Assembly: GCF_052119705.1 (NCBI RefSeq)
Contig: NZ_JBGQOP010000003.1
Coordinates: 62,001 to 126,000, forward strand
DNA from: Oceanimonas sp052119705
GTDB taxonomy: Bacteria; Pseudomonadota; Gammaproteobacteria; Enterobacterales; Aeromonadaceae
Direction of reading: 5' to 3'
DNA: 64,000 nt
Positions within the stretch are counted from its first letter, which is position 1, and each line of letters opens with the position of its first letter. The notes below the pieces were generated by a model, which saw nothing but the letters and a program-made list of their open reading frames with translations, ran no database searches and had not been told where the DNA came from. A program made the translations under genes and the position numbers. This document shows positions 1-8,100 of the stretch, in pieces.

Positions 1-455
1 TTCTTGATAGCATTTATGGTGCATCTAACGAAAATATTAATGATCAGGATTGGCCCTTTACTTCAGTTAATATAGATGAGTTATTTGTTTCTGATCTTCC
101 GTTAACAGAGCCTCTTTCGATGGATGATAATGACGAAATTAAAGATTGTGTTTTCAGAAGAATTGACAATCATTTGAAAAATGATTGTCAAATTCAAGCT
201 AAATCTCTGTTTTTACAGTCTAAAGCTTATCGGTGGCTGATGTCTCATGTTGAATTAGATAATGTTTTAGGAGTGAGGTTTGGTGAAATAAGCGCTAAAC
301 TCCATACTGCTCTTAAGGATGATCCTTCACCTTATCGAAAAGATGTGAAGCTCCTACAAGGTAATCTTTATAGATATATTCAGCTTTTATGTAATGATGA
401 GCTGGAAATATATATACCTGGCGAAAGGTCAGTATTTATCAGGGTTCGAACATAA
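1..455 (+). CDS. C-terminal part of an unknown protein, cut by the window edge
   Basis: The reading frame is open from base 3 to the stop at 453-455, with no stop codon before the internal Met at 120, so the gene begins outside the window and at least 150 residues are visible. I do not recognise the family. The visible part is hydrophilic, A+T-rich and without membrane segments. It ends in a stretch with basic and aromatic residues (YRYIQLL, then GERSVFIRVRT). Its stop codon overlaps the start of the next gene (TAATG), so it is almost certainly in one operon with the DndA-type desulfurase. That context suggests a component of the phosphorothioation or associated restriction machinery, but the sequence alone does not say which. 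Confidence 0.7.
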   Translation, partial: LDSIYGASNENINDQDWPFTSVNIDELFVSDLPLTEPLSMDDNDEIKDCVFRRIDNHLKNDCQIQAKSLFLQSKAYRWLMSHVELDNVLGVRFGEISAKLHTALKDDPSPYRKDVKLLQGNLYRYIQLLCNDELEIYIPGERSVFIRVRT

Positions 456-1498
456 TGAGTTATTTTGACTATGCGGCATCCACTCCTGTTTCATCTAAAG
501 TATTAGATGACATGGGCTCTTGGCAAAATAAAAATTTTTCTAATGCATCAGCTGCTCATGCTGAAGGGCTGAAAGCTTCTAAAGCTATCCAATTAGCAAG
601 AGAAGTCATCGCTGATAAAATAGGTGCTATGCCTAGTGAAATAGTCTTTACCAGCGGTGCCAGTGAAGCTAATAACCTTGCCATAAAGGGTGTTGCGTTC
701 GGGCACCTAGAGCATAAAGGTCATATAATTACTTCGAGCATAGAGCATAAGTGCATTATTAATACTTGTCTATTTCTTGAAAAAATAGGCTTTGATGTTA
801 CTTATTTAAAGCCTAACGAATTTGGGGTGATATCCAGTGAACAGGTTGCCTCATCAATAAAACCAAATACCTTATTAATATCAATTCATCATGTTAATAA
901 TGAATTAGGTGTAGTTCAGCCGATCGCTGATTTCGGGCGGTTAGCATTTGAGCATAATATTCCTTTCCATACTGATGCAGCGCAATCTTTTTGTAAGCTT
1001 AGATTAGACGTAGATGACATGGATATAGATATGCTTTCTTTGTCTGGGCACAAGGTATACGGCCCTAAAGGCATCGGTGCTTTATATGTTAGAAATATTA
1101 ATGATAGTGGATTAGTGCCACAAATACATGGCGGTGGGCAGGAAGGCGGCTTAAGAGGAGGTACTTCTCCTACATCACTTATTGTAGGTTTAGCCTCAGC
1201 AGTAAAGAACTTCCCTAATACATATAGTTTTTCATCTGTTGACTTAGAAAAAATATTGTCTAATTATAAATATGTGCGTAATGGGAAGAACCCAATTGAT
1301 ACAATTTTTAATATTACGTTCAAAGACGATGATGAAGTAAAGCGTTTTCATCATGATAACCATTGGTTGGTGTCTCAAGGTTCCGCTTGTAATGCTATGT
1401 CGAATGTTGCTTCTCATGTGTTAACTGAGATAGGGCTATCTGATGAAGAGGCAAGACGGACATACAGAATTAGCTTGCCACCATATCAGCTTTATTGA
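455..1498 (+). CDS. dndA: Cysteine desulfurase, DndA/IscS-type
   Basis: A pyridoxal-phosphate enzyme that takes sulfur from L-cysteine as a persulfide; in Dnd systems it supplies sulfur for DNA phosphorothioation. Visible landmarks are the N-terminal YFDYAASTP motif, the TSGASEANN cofactor loop, the H-TDAAQ segment, the SGHK motif with the PLP lysine at K200, and the GSAC motif with the catalytic cysteine at about C312. At 347 residues it is slightly shorter than housekeeping IscS (about 400) and lacks IscS's usual C-terminal tail. The ATG overlaps the previous stop codon by one base, indicating translational coupling. Its 3' end overlaps the convergent methyltransferase gene by 7 bp. The DndA assignment over a general NifS/IscS one rests on the neighbouring Dnd-associated gene. 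DNA is A+T-rich compared with the flagellar genes. Confidence 0.82.
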   Translation: MSYFDYAASTPVSSKVLDDMGSWQNKNFSNASAAHAEGLKASKAIQLAREVIADKIGAMPSEIVFTSGASEANNLAIKGVAFGHLEHKGHIITSSIEHKCIINTCLFLEKIGFDVTYLKPNEFGVISSEQVASSIKPNTLLISIHHVNNELGVVQPIADFGRLAFEHNIPFHTDAAQSFCKLRLDVDDMDIDMLSLSGHKVYGPKGIGALYVRNINDSGLVPQIHGGGQEGGLRGGTSPTSLIVGLASAVKNFPNTYSFSSVDLEKILSNYKYVRNGKNPIDTIFNITFKDDDEVKRFHHDNHWLVSQGSACNAMSNVASHVLTEIGLSDEEARRTYRISLPPYQLY

Positions 1499-3525
1499 TA
1501 GCTAGGTTTGTTCTTTATTGTAAAGTTAGATATGACTATTTCGTTCTCTAATAATTTAGTTCCGAACTCTAGCCTATTTATGTTTGGCGTCGTTGTAATA
1601 TCTATTTTTATCCTTTTTAGTAACCTTCTCTCAAAGGATATTTGTTTTTTATAGTCTTTATGTTCAGGTGACATAAGCTTACTTTTGTATAATAGTGGCG
1701 GACGTTTACTTTCGTTAACGTAGTCAAAGAAATCTACGTCTTGATCAGCCATTTTTATTTTTATGCGCTCTACGAGATAAGGAATTGGTTTTTCGAAGTT
1801 GTCGTAACCCATTAGGCTGACTTTTCCTGAAGTGATGTGGATCTTGATAAGGTCGATGTCTTCAAGCTCGCCATATAATTGGCAGGCTGCACCTACATAG
1901 ACTCTTAATAGAGAAGGGAGCTGAGGCAGATAGTCTTTATGAAAGATCAACGAGTGCGCCGCGTGCATTAGGCTCGCGGGCAGTTGCTGATGCGCAATGT
2001 GGCAGGCGCTTTCTATAGCTTGATGATCGGCAATAGAAAAGAGCAGAGCGTACGCCTGCTCTTGAGCTTCTTTATAATGACCAAACAGGGCTTTTAGATC
2101 TCTTTGTAGCTCAGTAGAGTAGTGAGCATAAGGTTTACGTTTGCCAAATAAATTAAGTGCGAGATACACGAGTAAGTCTTGCTGATGCTCAGTCTTTGAC
2201 TGCTCTAGCTCACTGATGTCGTAGATTTTTTCTAGTAAACTCATGGCTTTGCGGTGTGAACCAATGACAGCTTTGAGCGCAGCACTTTGCTCAAATTCGT
2301 CGTTAGCGGGAACGCGGCCCAATGTGAGTGCCCGCTGCCAAAACGCTTCAAATAATGGTTGGTTAGTAGCGACCAATAGTCGCGCTTTTTCTTCATTGTT
2401 TACTTTAGGAGCTGTTAGCTGCTGCCAGCCATGATGACGACGTTGACGGTTGGCAAGAAAGCGTTGTTCTTCTTGTTCATCTTTAAAGACATAAAAAATT
2501 CCTGGCCCGATAGCGATGGCATTACTGTCCAGTGTTTGCTCGATAAATGCTTTAAGCTCTGCTTGGCTGTAATAACGCTGAAAGGTATTGCGTGAGGTAA
2601 TAACCCCGTCTTTATAAGGAGTAAATTGAGCGATAAAGTTCTCGTTAGCGATCATTGCAGAAACTACTAGTACAGTATTAGTCAATTCCCATGCGTTGAT
2701 CAGCGTTTCTATTCGCTCATCTAAATCTTCAATTACGTTGATTACATAGCCAATGTTTACTAAGTCAGAAGAAATTTTTTCAGCATCTGGGAGGAAATTA
2801 GGATCCCAGCCTAAGGCATCTATGCCATGGGCTTCTAACTCACGTAGGTCATCACCTCTGCCGCAGCCGTAATCAAATAAGCTATATTCACCGTTAAGAT
2901 AGCCATGGCGAGCCAATGTTTTCATGGGCGCTGATAATTGATAACGAACCAATGCTGTTCTATGCCGATCGATATCCGATATTTTACATTGTGGCGTAAC
3001 AACACTTGAAATACGAAACAAACGACCGTCTACCAGTTTATAACCGTGTTGCTCTATTAACCTTTCCCAAGAATCCCTAAAGCCGATCATTCGGCTGTTT
3101 TCATATAACCCTGCAGCTTCACCCTCTTGGGTTATCTGAGTAAACTCTTCAACCTGAGGGTGGTTAGGGCAAAGAAATGTTTCTTTTCTATGCAGAATAG
3201 GCGGGTTATTTTTTTCTTGGTAATGAGTAACTTTATGGCTTAGCTTCACTAAATCTACTGCAGTGCTCCTGGCAATAGCAGGATACGCATCTGTGAAGAA
3301 CTCAGGGTAATGTAATAGAGATAATTTAAATTCTCGTTTTGATAGCTTTACTAAATTCCATTCGTCATCTTTAATTTTTAATGCTGCTGCCACAGCAATT
3401 ACAAATTCAGATAAAGTAGCGTCCGTGCTTTGCAACGTATCTCTATGCAAGTAGACAGCATCAGGCAGCTCTTTTTTATACGGTAGAGCCGAGACTAGTT
3501 GTTTAAATTTTTCAAAATTTAGCAT
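1492..3525 (-). CDS. DNA phosphorothioation-associated putative methyltransferase
   Basis: Resembles the Dnd-associated putative methyltransferase family that commonly accompanies dnd genes. The 677-residue protein has an N-terminal section with the DAVYLHRDTL signature. A SAM-binding Rossmann core follows at about residues 200-320, with the motif-I-like stretch SLFDYGCGRGDDLRELEAHG and then GWDPNF. A long C-terminal region resembles nothing I can name. The substrate is unknown; the association with Dnd systems is the established point and any DNA-methylation role is inference. The start at 3525 overlaps the end of the upstream minus-strand gene by 7 bp, so the two are probably co-translated. 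Its 3' end overlaps that of dndA, with no terminator between the two convergent genes. Confidence 0.78.
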   Translation of the reverse strand: MLNFEKFKQLVSALPYKKELPDAVYLHRDTLQSTDATLSEFVIAVAAALKIKDDEWNLVKLSKREFKLSLLHYPEFFTDAYPAIARSTAVDLVKLSHKVTHYQEKNNPPILHRKETFLCPNHPQVEEFTQITQEGEAAGLYENSRMIGFRDSWERLIEQHGYKLVDGRLFRISSVVTPQCKISDIDRHRTALVRYQLSAPMKTLARHGYLNGEYSLFDYGCGRGDDLRELEAHGIDALGWDPNFLPDAEKISSDLVNIGYVINVIEDLDERIETLINAWELTNTVLVVSAMIANENFIAQFTPYKDGVITSRNTFQRYYSQAELKAFIEQTLDSNAIAIGPGIFYVFKDEQEEQRFLANRQRRHHGWQQLTAPKVNNEEKARLLVATNQPLFEAFWQRALTLGRVPANDEFEQSAALKAVIGSHRKAMSLLEKIYDISELEQSKTEHQQDLLVYLALNLFGKRKPYAHYSTELQRDLKALFGHYKEAQEQAYALLFSIADHQAIESACHIAHQQLPASLMHAAHSLIFHKDYLPQLPSLLRVYVGAACQLYGELEDIDLIKIHITSGKVSLMGYDNFEKPIPYLVERIKIKMADQDVDFFDYVNESKRPPLLYKSKLMSPEHKDYKKQISFERRLLKRIKIDITTTPNINRLEFGTKLLENEIVISNFTIKNKPSYQ

Positions 3526-4064
3526 CTACTCATTCCTGTGAGTTTTTCTAAGCTAATCGACCTTGGTATCTGTCGATCATTTTTTGTTTCAAGTAAGACT
3601 ATTTTACGTGATTGCTCTGAGCCGTAGCTCACATGTAGAGGGCGATCGTCACCGTAAATGTACAGTCTATCGAAAGGGGTGTTGTTCGCTAGCCATATTG
3701 CCACTTCAAAGCTGTTCAAGCTTGGGTAGAATAAATCTACTGCCGCGCCTTGTCGCGAGCAGATTAAGTGACCTTTTGCGTTCAGCTCGCACGCTGAGTG
3801 CTGATCCAGTGCTGGTGATATATTTGGCTTTGATTTCTTTTTTATAGTTTTTGTTAGCTCATAACCAGAGAAACCGTAGGTGATAATCGGTATGCCAAAA
3901 TGTTCAACTAAAGGGTCTAGCACATTTAAGGCGAGTGTCTGATAAGCCAGCCAACTAGCAGTCTGTAGCGGTTCATTGGGTATACCTAGCCTTAGCCAAG
4001 TTTCACCGCAGTTGAACAACATTGAGTATGTGAAGTATTGGCTACAGGAATCACTAACAATCAT
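3519..4064 (-). CDS. Conserved small partner of the Dnd-associated methyltransferase; peptidase-M15-like fold suspected
   Basis: A 181-residue protein in the same operon as the methyltransferase, overlapping it by 7 bp. Two segments recall zinc D-Ala-D-Ala peptidases of family M15: a G-A-A-V-D-L motif at about residue 107 and a PLHVSYG motif near residue 145. However, the histidine expected three residues before the first glycine is a serine, so the metal site looks incomplete and peptidase activity should not be assumed. A conserved-looking block with four histidine/cysteine residues (QHSACE, then HLICSR) precedes it. It has no signal peptide, so it probably acts in the cytoplasm. Linkage to the Dnd methyltransferase suggests a DNA-modification or defence role; that is inference. 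Confidence 0.6.
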   Translation of the reverse strand: MIVSDSCSQYFTYSMLFNCGETWLRLGIPNEPLQTASWLAYQTLALNVLDPLVEHFGIPIITYGFSGYELTKTIKKKSKPNISPALDQHSACELNAKGHLICSRQGAAVDLFYPSLNSFEVAIWLANNTPFDRLYIYGDDRPLHVSYGSEQSRKIVLLETKNDRQIPRSISLEKLTGMSRC

Positions 4065-4387
4065 ATTTAATTCTCCACTAGTTATTTTTATTCTTGATTG
4101 CTGTGATGTTTATGTTGCTGATAATAATCTACAGACATAGTGGGCTTCGAGTTGAGCTTTAAGAAAGAGAAGATGTTGGTTACTGTATCAGACTCAAGAA
4201 GGACTTTCTCTGTTCTGGCTCGCCGACACGGCACTGTTGAAGTTAAGCGAAGTGACTGAGGTCACAGGGCTGTCATTAAGTAGAGGTAAAAGATCAGCGG
4301 CAGTGTTGATATACCTTAAGGCTGATTACTAGGCTGAGCAGAATGGTTAAGTTTCAAATAGCAGTCACAAATAAGCAGGAGGCTTGA
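4065..4387. other. Gene-free junction between the Dnd segment and the deaminase gene
   Basis: No reading frame of protein-like character and no tRNA or recognisable attachment repeat is visible. The composition changes here from A+T-rich on the left to about half G+C on the right, so it marks the edge of the Dnd segment. An AGGAGG ribosome-binding site at about 4378-4383 belongs to the following gene. Confidence 0.6.
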
Positions 4388-4873
4388 ATGACCATAAGTG
4401 AACAAGACTTACGATACTTGCGCCGTTGTGTGGTGTTGGCAGAAGAATCATTGGCTGAGGGCGATCAGCCGTTTGGCTCGGTTTTGGTGTCGGCACAAGG
4501 CGCCGTGTTGGCGGAAGATCATAATCAAATTCATACCAATGCCACCTTTCATCCTGAGTTGGCGTTGGCACAGTGGGCGGCTGAGCACTTAAGCGAAACT
4601 GAGCGTGCACAGGCTACCGTGTATACCTCGGGCGAGCATTGCCCTATGTGTGCGGCTGCTCATGCTTGGGCGGGTTTGGGACGCGTGGTATACATTTGCT
4701 CAGGCAAACAGTTCGCTCAGTGGTGTAACGAATGGGGCTTGCCGCCCGCGCCGGTTAAGCCGTTAGCCATTAATGAGGTAGCGCCAGAAATACTGGCTGA
4801 GGGCCCTGTGCCTGAGTTAATGAATCAGGTAAAAGCGCTGCATAAGCGTTATTTTGGCATTACGGAAAAGTAG
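4388..4873 (+). CDS. Nucleoside/purine deaminase of the cytidine-deaminase fold
   Basis: A zinc hydrolase that probably deaminates a nucleobase or nucleoside such as guanine, adenine or cytosine derivatives. The fold is shown by QPFGSVLV near the N terminus, the zinc and proton-shuttle motif H-P-E at about residues 56-58, and the H-C-P-M-C motif at about 83-87 that supplies the two cysteine ligands. The usual first motif is H-A-E; here the middle residue is proline, which the family tolerates but which makes the substrate uncertain. At 161 residues it is the usual size for a single-domain deaminase. The start is supported by AGGAGG six bases upstream. It is monocistronic and ends before a bidirectional hairpin terminator. 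Confidence 0.8.
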   Translation: MTISEQDLRYLRRCVVLAEESLAEGDQPFGSVLVSAQGAVLAEDHNQIHTNATFHPELALAQWAAEHLSETERAQATVYTSGEHCPMCAAAHAWAGLGRVVYICSGKQFAQWCNEWGLPPAPVKPLAINEVAPEILAEGPVPELMNQVKALHKRYFGITEK

Positions 4874-4983
4874 GCGAGGGCGGCGAGCTTGAGAGCAATG
4901 TTGGATGCTTAATTTTTAATGTTCAATGAAAATTGAAGAGCAGCTGGCGGTTGTAAATCTACATCAACACCAAAGCAAACCGC

Positions 4984-5004
4984 GGCGAACAAGTTGCCGC
5001 CTAC
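4984..5004 (+). repeat. Dispersed GGCGAACAAGTTGCC element, copy 1
   Basis: This intergenic unit recurs with small changes at 7867-7887, 11774-11794, 11816-11836 (inverted), 23778-23801, 48839-48859 and 58225-58245 (inverted). It is always outside genes. Confidence 0.7.
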
Positions 5005-5054
5005 TAAAACAAAGGGTTTCGGCAGTTTTTGTCGCCGCCAAGTTGGCACTCTAC

Positions 5055-5090
5055 AAAAACACCGCTTTTAAAAGAGCGGTGTTTAATTTT
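5055..5090. terminator. Bidirectional terminator between the deaminase and flgT
   Basis: The arms AAACACCGCT and AGCGGTGTTT flank a short A/T loop and are followed by a T-rich run on the plus strand, with an A-rich run before the left arm serving the minus strand. It separates convergent genes. The same GCGGTGTTT hairpin type recurs after flgP, flgE and flgL. Confidence 0.75.
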
Positions 5091-5124
5091 TTGCATGCGC
5101 GCGGGCTTGGTCTTCTTTACCGCC

Positions 5125-6279
5125 TCACTTCACTGAGGTCAGCATGTCGCCTGGGGTGATGCGTACTTCGCGGGCGGCGCTATCTGCAGGGGCTAATATG
5201 CTGTAGTCGGTGTGACTTTGCTGCACCACAAATTGGGCTTTGGAGGAGCTTTCGCTGTAATAACCGGGCTGCAGTTGGCGCCTGTGGATCAGCGTAAAGC
5301 GATCGCCGGGTTGAATACCGGCCTCTCGGCCTAAGTCCATTAAGATGCCCTCATCGGATTGCTGCAAAATATGGCCTATGGCTTTCATGCACGACTGCGC
5401 CTTAACAATATCGTTAGTTATGCGCACCAAGAGTTGGTCGGCAGCTAGGCCATAAGACGACTGCCAAAAGCTTTGTTGCTGCACATTCACCTTGGCGTGC
5501 TTTTTAAACGGCCAAGGGGCTTCTATGCGGTATTGCTGCTGCAGTAAGCGCTCACCGGTAAAGCTGTCTTCTAAGGTAACCGACAAGGCAAATTGACGGG
5601 GCTTATCTTTTATTTTCCATTGTACCCAGTGGTCGTCGTCCATGCTGATGTCGTTAAGCACACCACTCAGCAAGAGTCGTGATTGTTGTTTTTGTGCCAA
5701 TACGTCACTGCCTTTGCGTAACCCTTGGCTACGCGGCAGCTGAGTATCGGTGGCAACTTGATAGGGCAGTTGCGTCATCAAATTGACGCTGGGCATTAGA
5801 TGCTGAGCTAAACGGGCGGCGGCGGCATTGCCTAATTCATAAATTTGGCCAAATTGACCTTGTTCAGGATGTTGAATAGGAAAGCTGGTGAGGCTAATAC
5901 CCGGCCGATATCGGCTGGCACACTGTGCTTGCACTTGTTGCGGGTTGGGCCAAATGTCGGCGCGCACTGTGAGCCATAGGCGGCCTTGGTCGCGGCGCTC
6001 GTTAAGGACCACGTAATCCATTAGCTCGCCTTGGGCTGCGATGTCGAGTTGCTGGCCAGAAAGGGCGCCGTTAGTCACGGATTGCACGGTAGTAATGGAC
6101 GCGCCGGCTTGCAACAGTGCATCTGTGAGCGCTTGCTCGAGTGCTTGTTGGCGTGCAGTTTCTGTCCCTTGGCTCAGGGGCGCCGAGCCTTCTGCTTGGT
6201 ACCAGTCGGCGTTAGCCGTAAATGGCAACATCAGCGGTAACAGCAGAAATAATGAGGACAAAAGGGCTTTTATTGACAC
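5125..6279 (-). CDS. flgT: Flagellar assembly protein FlgT (H-ring component)
   Basis: FlgT forms the H-ring around the basal body in Vibrio-type polar motors and is needed to assemble the T-ring that anchors the sodium stator. The 384-residue protein starts at GTG with AGGA upstream. It has a cleavable signal peptide (hydrophobic core LLSSLFLLLPLMLPF, cleavage near ANA-DW) and would be periplasmic. The N-terminal segment (WYQAEGSAPL..., with repeated QAL) matches the FlgT N domain, a middle domain follows, and a C-terminal domain (about 300-384) has the RFTLIHRR signature. It is transcribed away from flgOP, the arrangement known from Vibrio. A sigma54-like site lies upstream on the minus strand. 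Confidence 0.9.
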   Translation of the reverse strand: MSIKALLSSLFLLLPLMLPFTANADWYQAEGSAPLSQGTETARQQALEQALTDALLQAGASITTVQSVTNGALSGQQLDIAAQGELMDYVVLNERRDQGRLWLTVRADIWPNPQQVQAQCASRYRPGISLTSFPIQHPEQGQFGQIYELGNAAAARLAQHLMPSVNLMTQLPYQVATDTQLPRSQGLRKGSDVLAQKQQSRLLLSGVLNDISMDDDHWVQWKIKDKPRQFALSVTLEDSFTGERLLQQQYRIEAPWPFKKHAKVNVQQQSFWQSSYGLAADQLLVRITNDIVKAQSCMKAIGHILQQSDEGILMDLGREAGIQPGDRFTLIHRRQLQPGYYSESSSKAQFVVQQSHTDYSILAPADSAAREVRITPGDMLTSVK

Positions 6280-6347
6280 GGTTGCATCCTAGTTAGCACC
6301 GAGGCCAGCATTAAGTTGGCGTGGTAATCAATTGTTGGCAAGGATTA

Positions 6348-6363
6348 TGCAAAAACCTTGCCT
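6348..6363 (-). promoter_or_regulatory. Putative sigma54 promoter of flgT
   Basis: Read on the minus strand the site is AGGCAA-N5-TTGCA. The invariant GG and GC are exactly ten bases apart, as sigma54 requires. It departs from TGGCAC at two positions, so the call is moderate. It lies about 70 bp before the flgT GTG. Confidence 0.5.
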
Positions 6364-6580
6364 ACTAAGTACAGTAAAAGGCAATTTTGCTGCAGTTCGG
6401 GCTTATAACGCTGGTTTTGGGTAGGCTTTATCGGTATATCTAACCGCCTTACTGGCGCAAAGATTGCCGAAGATTATCACAGCGGCAGTTTTTTGCCGCT
6501 AGCTGCTTTATCTGCGAAGTGCCTTAATGGTTTTGCTTAAGTGGCGCCAAGGGTTTGGCTTAGCTGCTTTGGCTGAGCGG

Positions 6581-6607
6581 TAAAGTTTACGGTGCTTGTG
6601 CCGATAG
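6581..6607 (+). promoter_or_regulatory. Sigma28 (FliA) promoter of flgOP
   Basis: TAAA at 6581-6584, then 15 bases, then GCCGATAG at 6600-6607. This matches the FliA consensus at all but the last base. It is 36 bp upstream of the flgO ATG. Confidence 0.85.
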
Positions 6608-6642
6608 CTTAGCCGGTAGACGGTCTTTTATTTAATGGAGTC

Positions 6643-7395
6643 ATGATGAGTAGATGCCTTTTTCTAGTTGTGGTGCTGGGGCTTACCGCTTGCACCGCAT
6701 CAGAAGAGCCACAGTATGATGCGAATAATCATTATCTGCCCCACTATCATGCGTCCCACTATGTTAATGGCAAACCTTTGGGGCCACTCCCGCGCCCAGC
6801 AGTGTCGCCGCGCCATACTCAAGATGGTGTACCCATGCGCATGAGTGCCGGTAACCGCAGTGCTTATTTGCCTCAGGCGGGTCCATCTTTGGTCGGCGGA
6901 CAAACCCAGCTGCAACAGCATATGTCGGCATTGGCCTACCAATTGGTGTCGAGCATTCATAAGGTAGATGCGCAATCTGGCATAGCCGTGAGTGGCTTTG
7001 TGGATCAGCAAGATTATAAGAGCCAAGACGATTTTAACCGTTTGTTATCTGAAACCATGATGTTTCAGCTTAACCAATACGGCTTGCGGGTAGTGGATTT
7101 TAAAACGCTGCCTTTTATTCGCATCACGCCCGAGGGCGACATCAGCACCAGCCGTGATTATCGCCAGTTGAGCTCACGAATGGGGGCGCAATATTTAGTG
7201 CACGGCACCGTGAGTCAAACCATGGGCGGACGATTAATTAATGCGCGCCTTGTTTCCCTGGGCGACAACAGTTTGATTGCCAGTGGTCAGCAGTTTATTC
7301 CTGCATATTTAGTGGCCAGCATGGTTAAGGCAAAAGGCCCAGAGGCCAGAGTGCAAGTCATTACGCCTGAATACAGGAGCCGTTATGCTAAGTAA
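6643..7395 (+). CDS. flgO: Outer-membrane lipoprotein FlgO
   Basis: FlgO is an outer-membrane protein needed for normal motility and flagellar stability in Vibrio and relatives. The 250-residue product begins with a lipoprotein signal ending in the lipobox L-T-A-C, so Cys17 would be lipidated. The C-terminal half (about 95-240) has the FlgO-family pattern: LAYQLVSSIHKVDAQSGIAVSGFV, a tyrosine-containing loop, then GAQYLVHGTVSQ. The start is preceded by TGGAGTC. The next gene, flgP, begins inside its last 11 bases, so the two are a coupled operon, driven here by a good sigma28 site and divergent from flgT. Confidence 0.88.
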   Translation: MMSRCLFLVVVLGLTACTASEEPQYDANNHYLPHYHASHYVNGKPLGPLPRPAVSPRHTQDGVPMRMSAGNRSAYLPQAGPSLVGGQTQLQQHMSALAYQLVSSIHKVDAQSGIAVSGFVDQQDYKSQDDFNRLLSETMMFQLNQYGLRVVDFKTLPFIRITPEGDISTSRDYRQLSSRMGAQYLVHGTVSQTMGGRLINARLVSLGDNSLIASGQQFIPAYLVASMVKAKGPEARVQVITPEYRSRYAK

Positions 7396-7786
7396 GCGTG
7401 GATTATTATTGGGCCTGTTGTTACTGCCATTAATGGCCTGCAGCACGCAAGGCGGGCCTAAACCCGCAAGAAATCATATTTATGCGGTGGGTTATGCCCC
7501 TATAAGCTTGCAGCAGCCGCAGGATCCGCAGCAAAAGTTATTACACGCCATGCGCGCCTCTAAACTGGATGCCTATCGGGAATTAACCGAGCAATTAAGT
7601 GGTGTGATGACCTCAAGCTCGAGCATCACTAACAGCAATATTTTGCAAGACGGTACCGTAAGCAACAGCAGCCGCGGCGTCGTGCGCGGCGCGCGCGTGG
7701 TAAACAGTTACCCCGATGGTGACATGTACATCACTGAGCTGGAGCTGGATTTAAAGTTGTTTGAAAAGCTAAGACGCGGGTATTGA
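7385..7786 (+). CDS. flgP: Outer-membrane lipoprotein FlgP
   Basis: FlgP is an LPP20-family lipoprotein that builds a basal disk or outer-membrane ring at the flagellum in Vibrio and Campylobacter relatives. The 133-residue protein has a lipobox L-M-A-C after a short hydrophobic stretch, so the mature protein begins at about Cys19. The LPP20-like part includes YAVGYAPISL, a conserved RASKLDAYRELTEQLSG helix and a C-terminal ELELDLKLFEKLRRGY. It overlaps flgO by 11 bp with CAGGAG as the ribosome-binding site inside the flgO end. A strong bidirectional hairpin follows 200 bp downstream. Confidence 0.88.
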   Translation: MLSKRGLLLGLLLLPLMACSTQGGPKPARNHIYAVGYAPISLQQPQDPQQKLLHAMRASKLDAYRELTEQLSGVMTSSSSITNSNILQDGTVSNSSRGVVRGARVVNSYPDGDMYITELELDLKLFEKLRRGY

Positions 7787-7992
7787 AGGGCAGTTCGCCC
7801 TGTAACCGCCAATTTATTCGGCGATGCTGCAAAGCAGGATGTTTTAAATCTATATAAACAAACCGTGGCGAATAAATTGCCACCTACAAAAAACGCCAGC
7901 CTTGTAGCCGCCAACTTTGTTAAACAGAGAGTTTCGGCGGTGCTGCGACGCAGGATGTTTTAAATAACCTATAAAATAGCGCTAACCTTTCA

Positions 7993-8035
7993 CAAACAAA
8001 AACACCGCTCTTTATGGGAGCGGTGTTTTTGTTTG
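7993..8035. terminator. Bidirectional terminator between flgP and flgN
   Basis: Two 18-base arms are perfect inverse complements (7993-8010 and 8018-8035) around a 7-base loop, with a G+C core of ACCGCTC and A/T-rich outer parts usable on both strands. Confidence 0.85.
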
Positions 8036-8057
8036 CTTAGTGATTTGGTTTTATTTT

Positions 8058-8092
8058 GCTTCACGCTTCACGCTTCACGCTTCACTCTTCAC
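8058..8092. repeat. Heptamer array, (GCTTCAC)x4 plus TCTTCAC
   Basis: Five tandem 7-base units end immediately before the flgN stop codon. Member of a family of 7-bp-period arrays seen at many intergenic sites in this window. Confidence 0.9.
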
Positions 8093-8100
8093 GGCGAAGC

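Larger units (their letters stand above)
6280..6642. other. Divergent promoter region between flgT and flgO
   Basis: This 363-bp gap holds a minus-strand sigma54-like element for flgT (6348-6363) and a plus-strand sigma28 element for flgO (6581-6607). I see no reading frame of interest. Confidence 0.7.
7787..8100. other. Intergenic region with dispersed repeats and a terminator between flgP and flgN
   Basis: It holds a copy of the GGCGAACAAGTTGCC-type element (7867-7887), fragments of related sequence to about 7960, the bidirectional terminator at 7993-8035 and a heptamer array at 8058-8092. No gene is visible. Confidence 0.7.

Noticed and set aside
4065..4387. tRNA gene or attachment site at the edge of the Dnd segment
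   Set aside because: I looked for cloverleaf arms and a 3' CCA and for direct repeats with the left end; none were visible, though the other island end is outside the window.
4926..5159. Open frame of 77 codons between the deaminase and flgT
   Set aside because: It runs through a dispersed repeat, the terminator hairpin and the flgT end on the other strand; no family features or ribosome-binding site.
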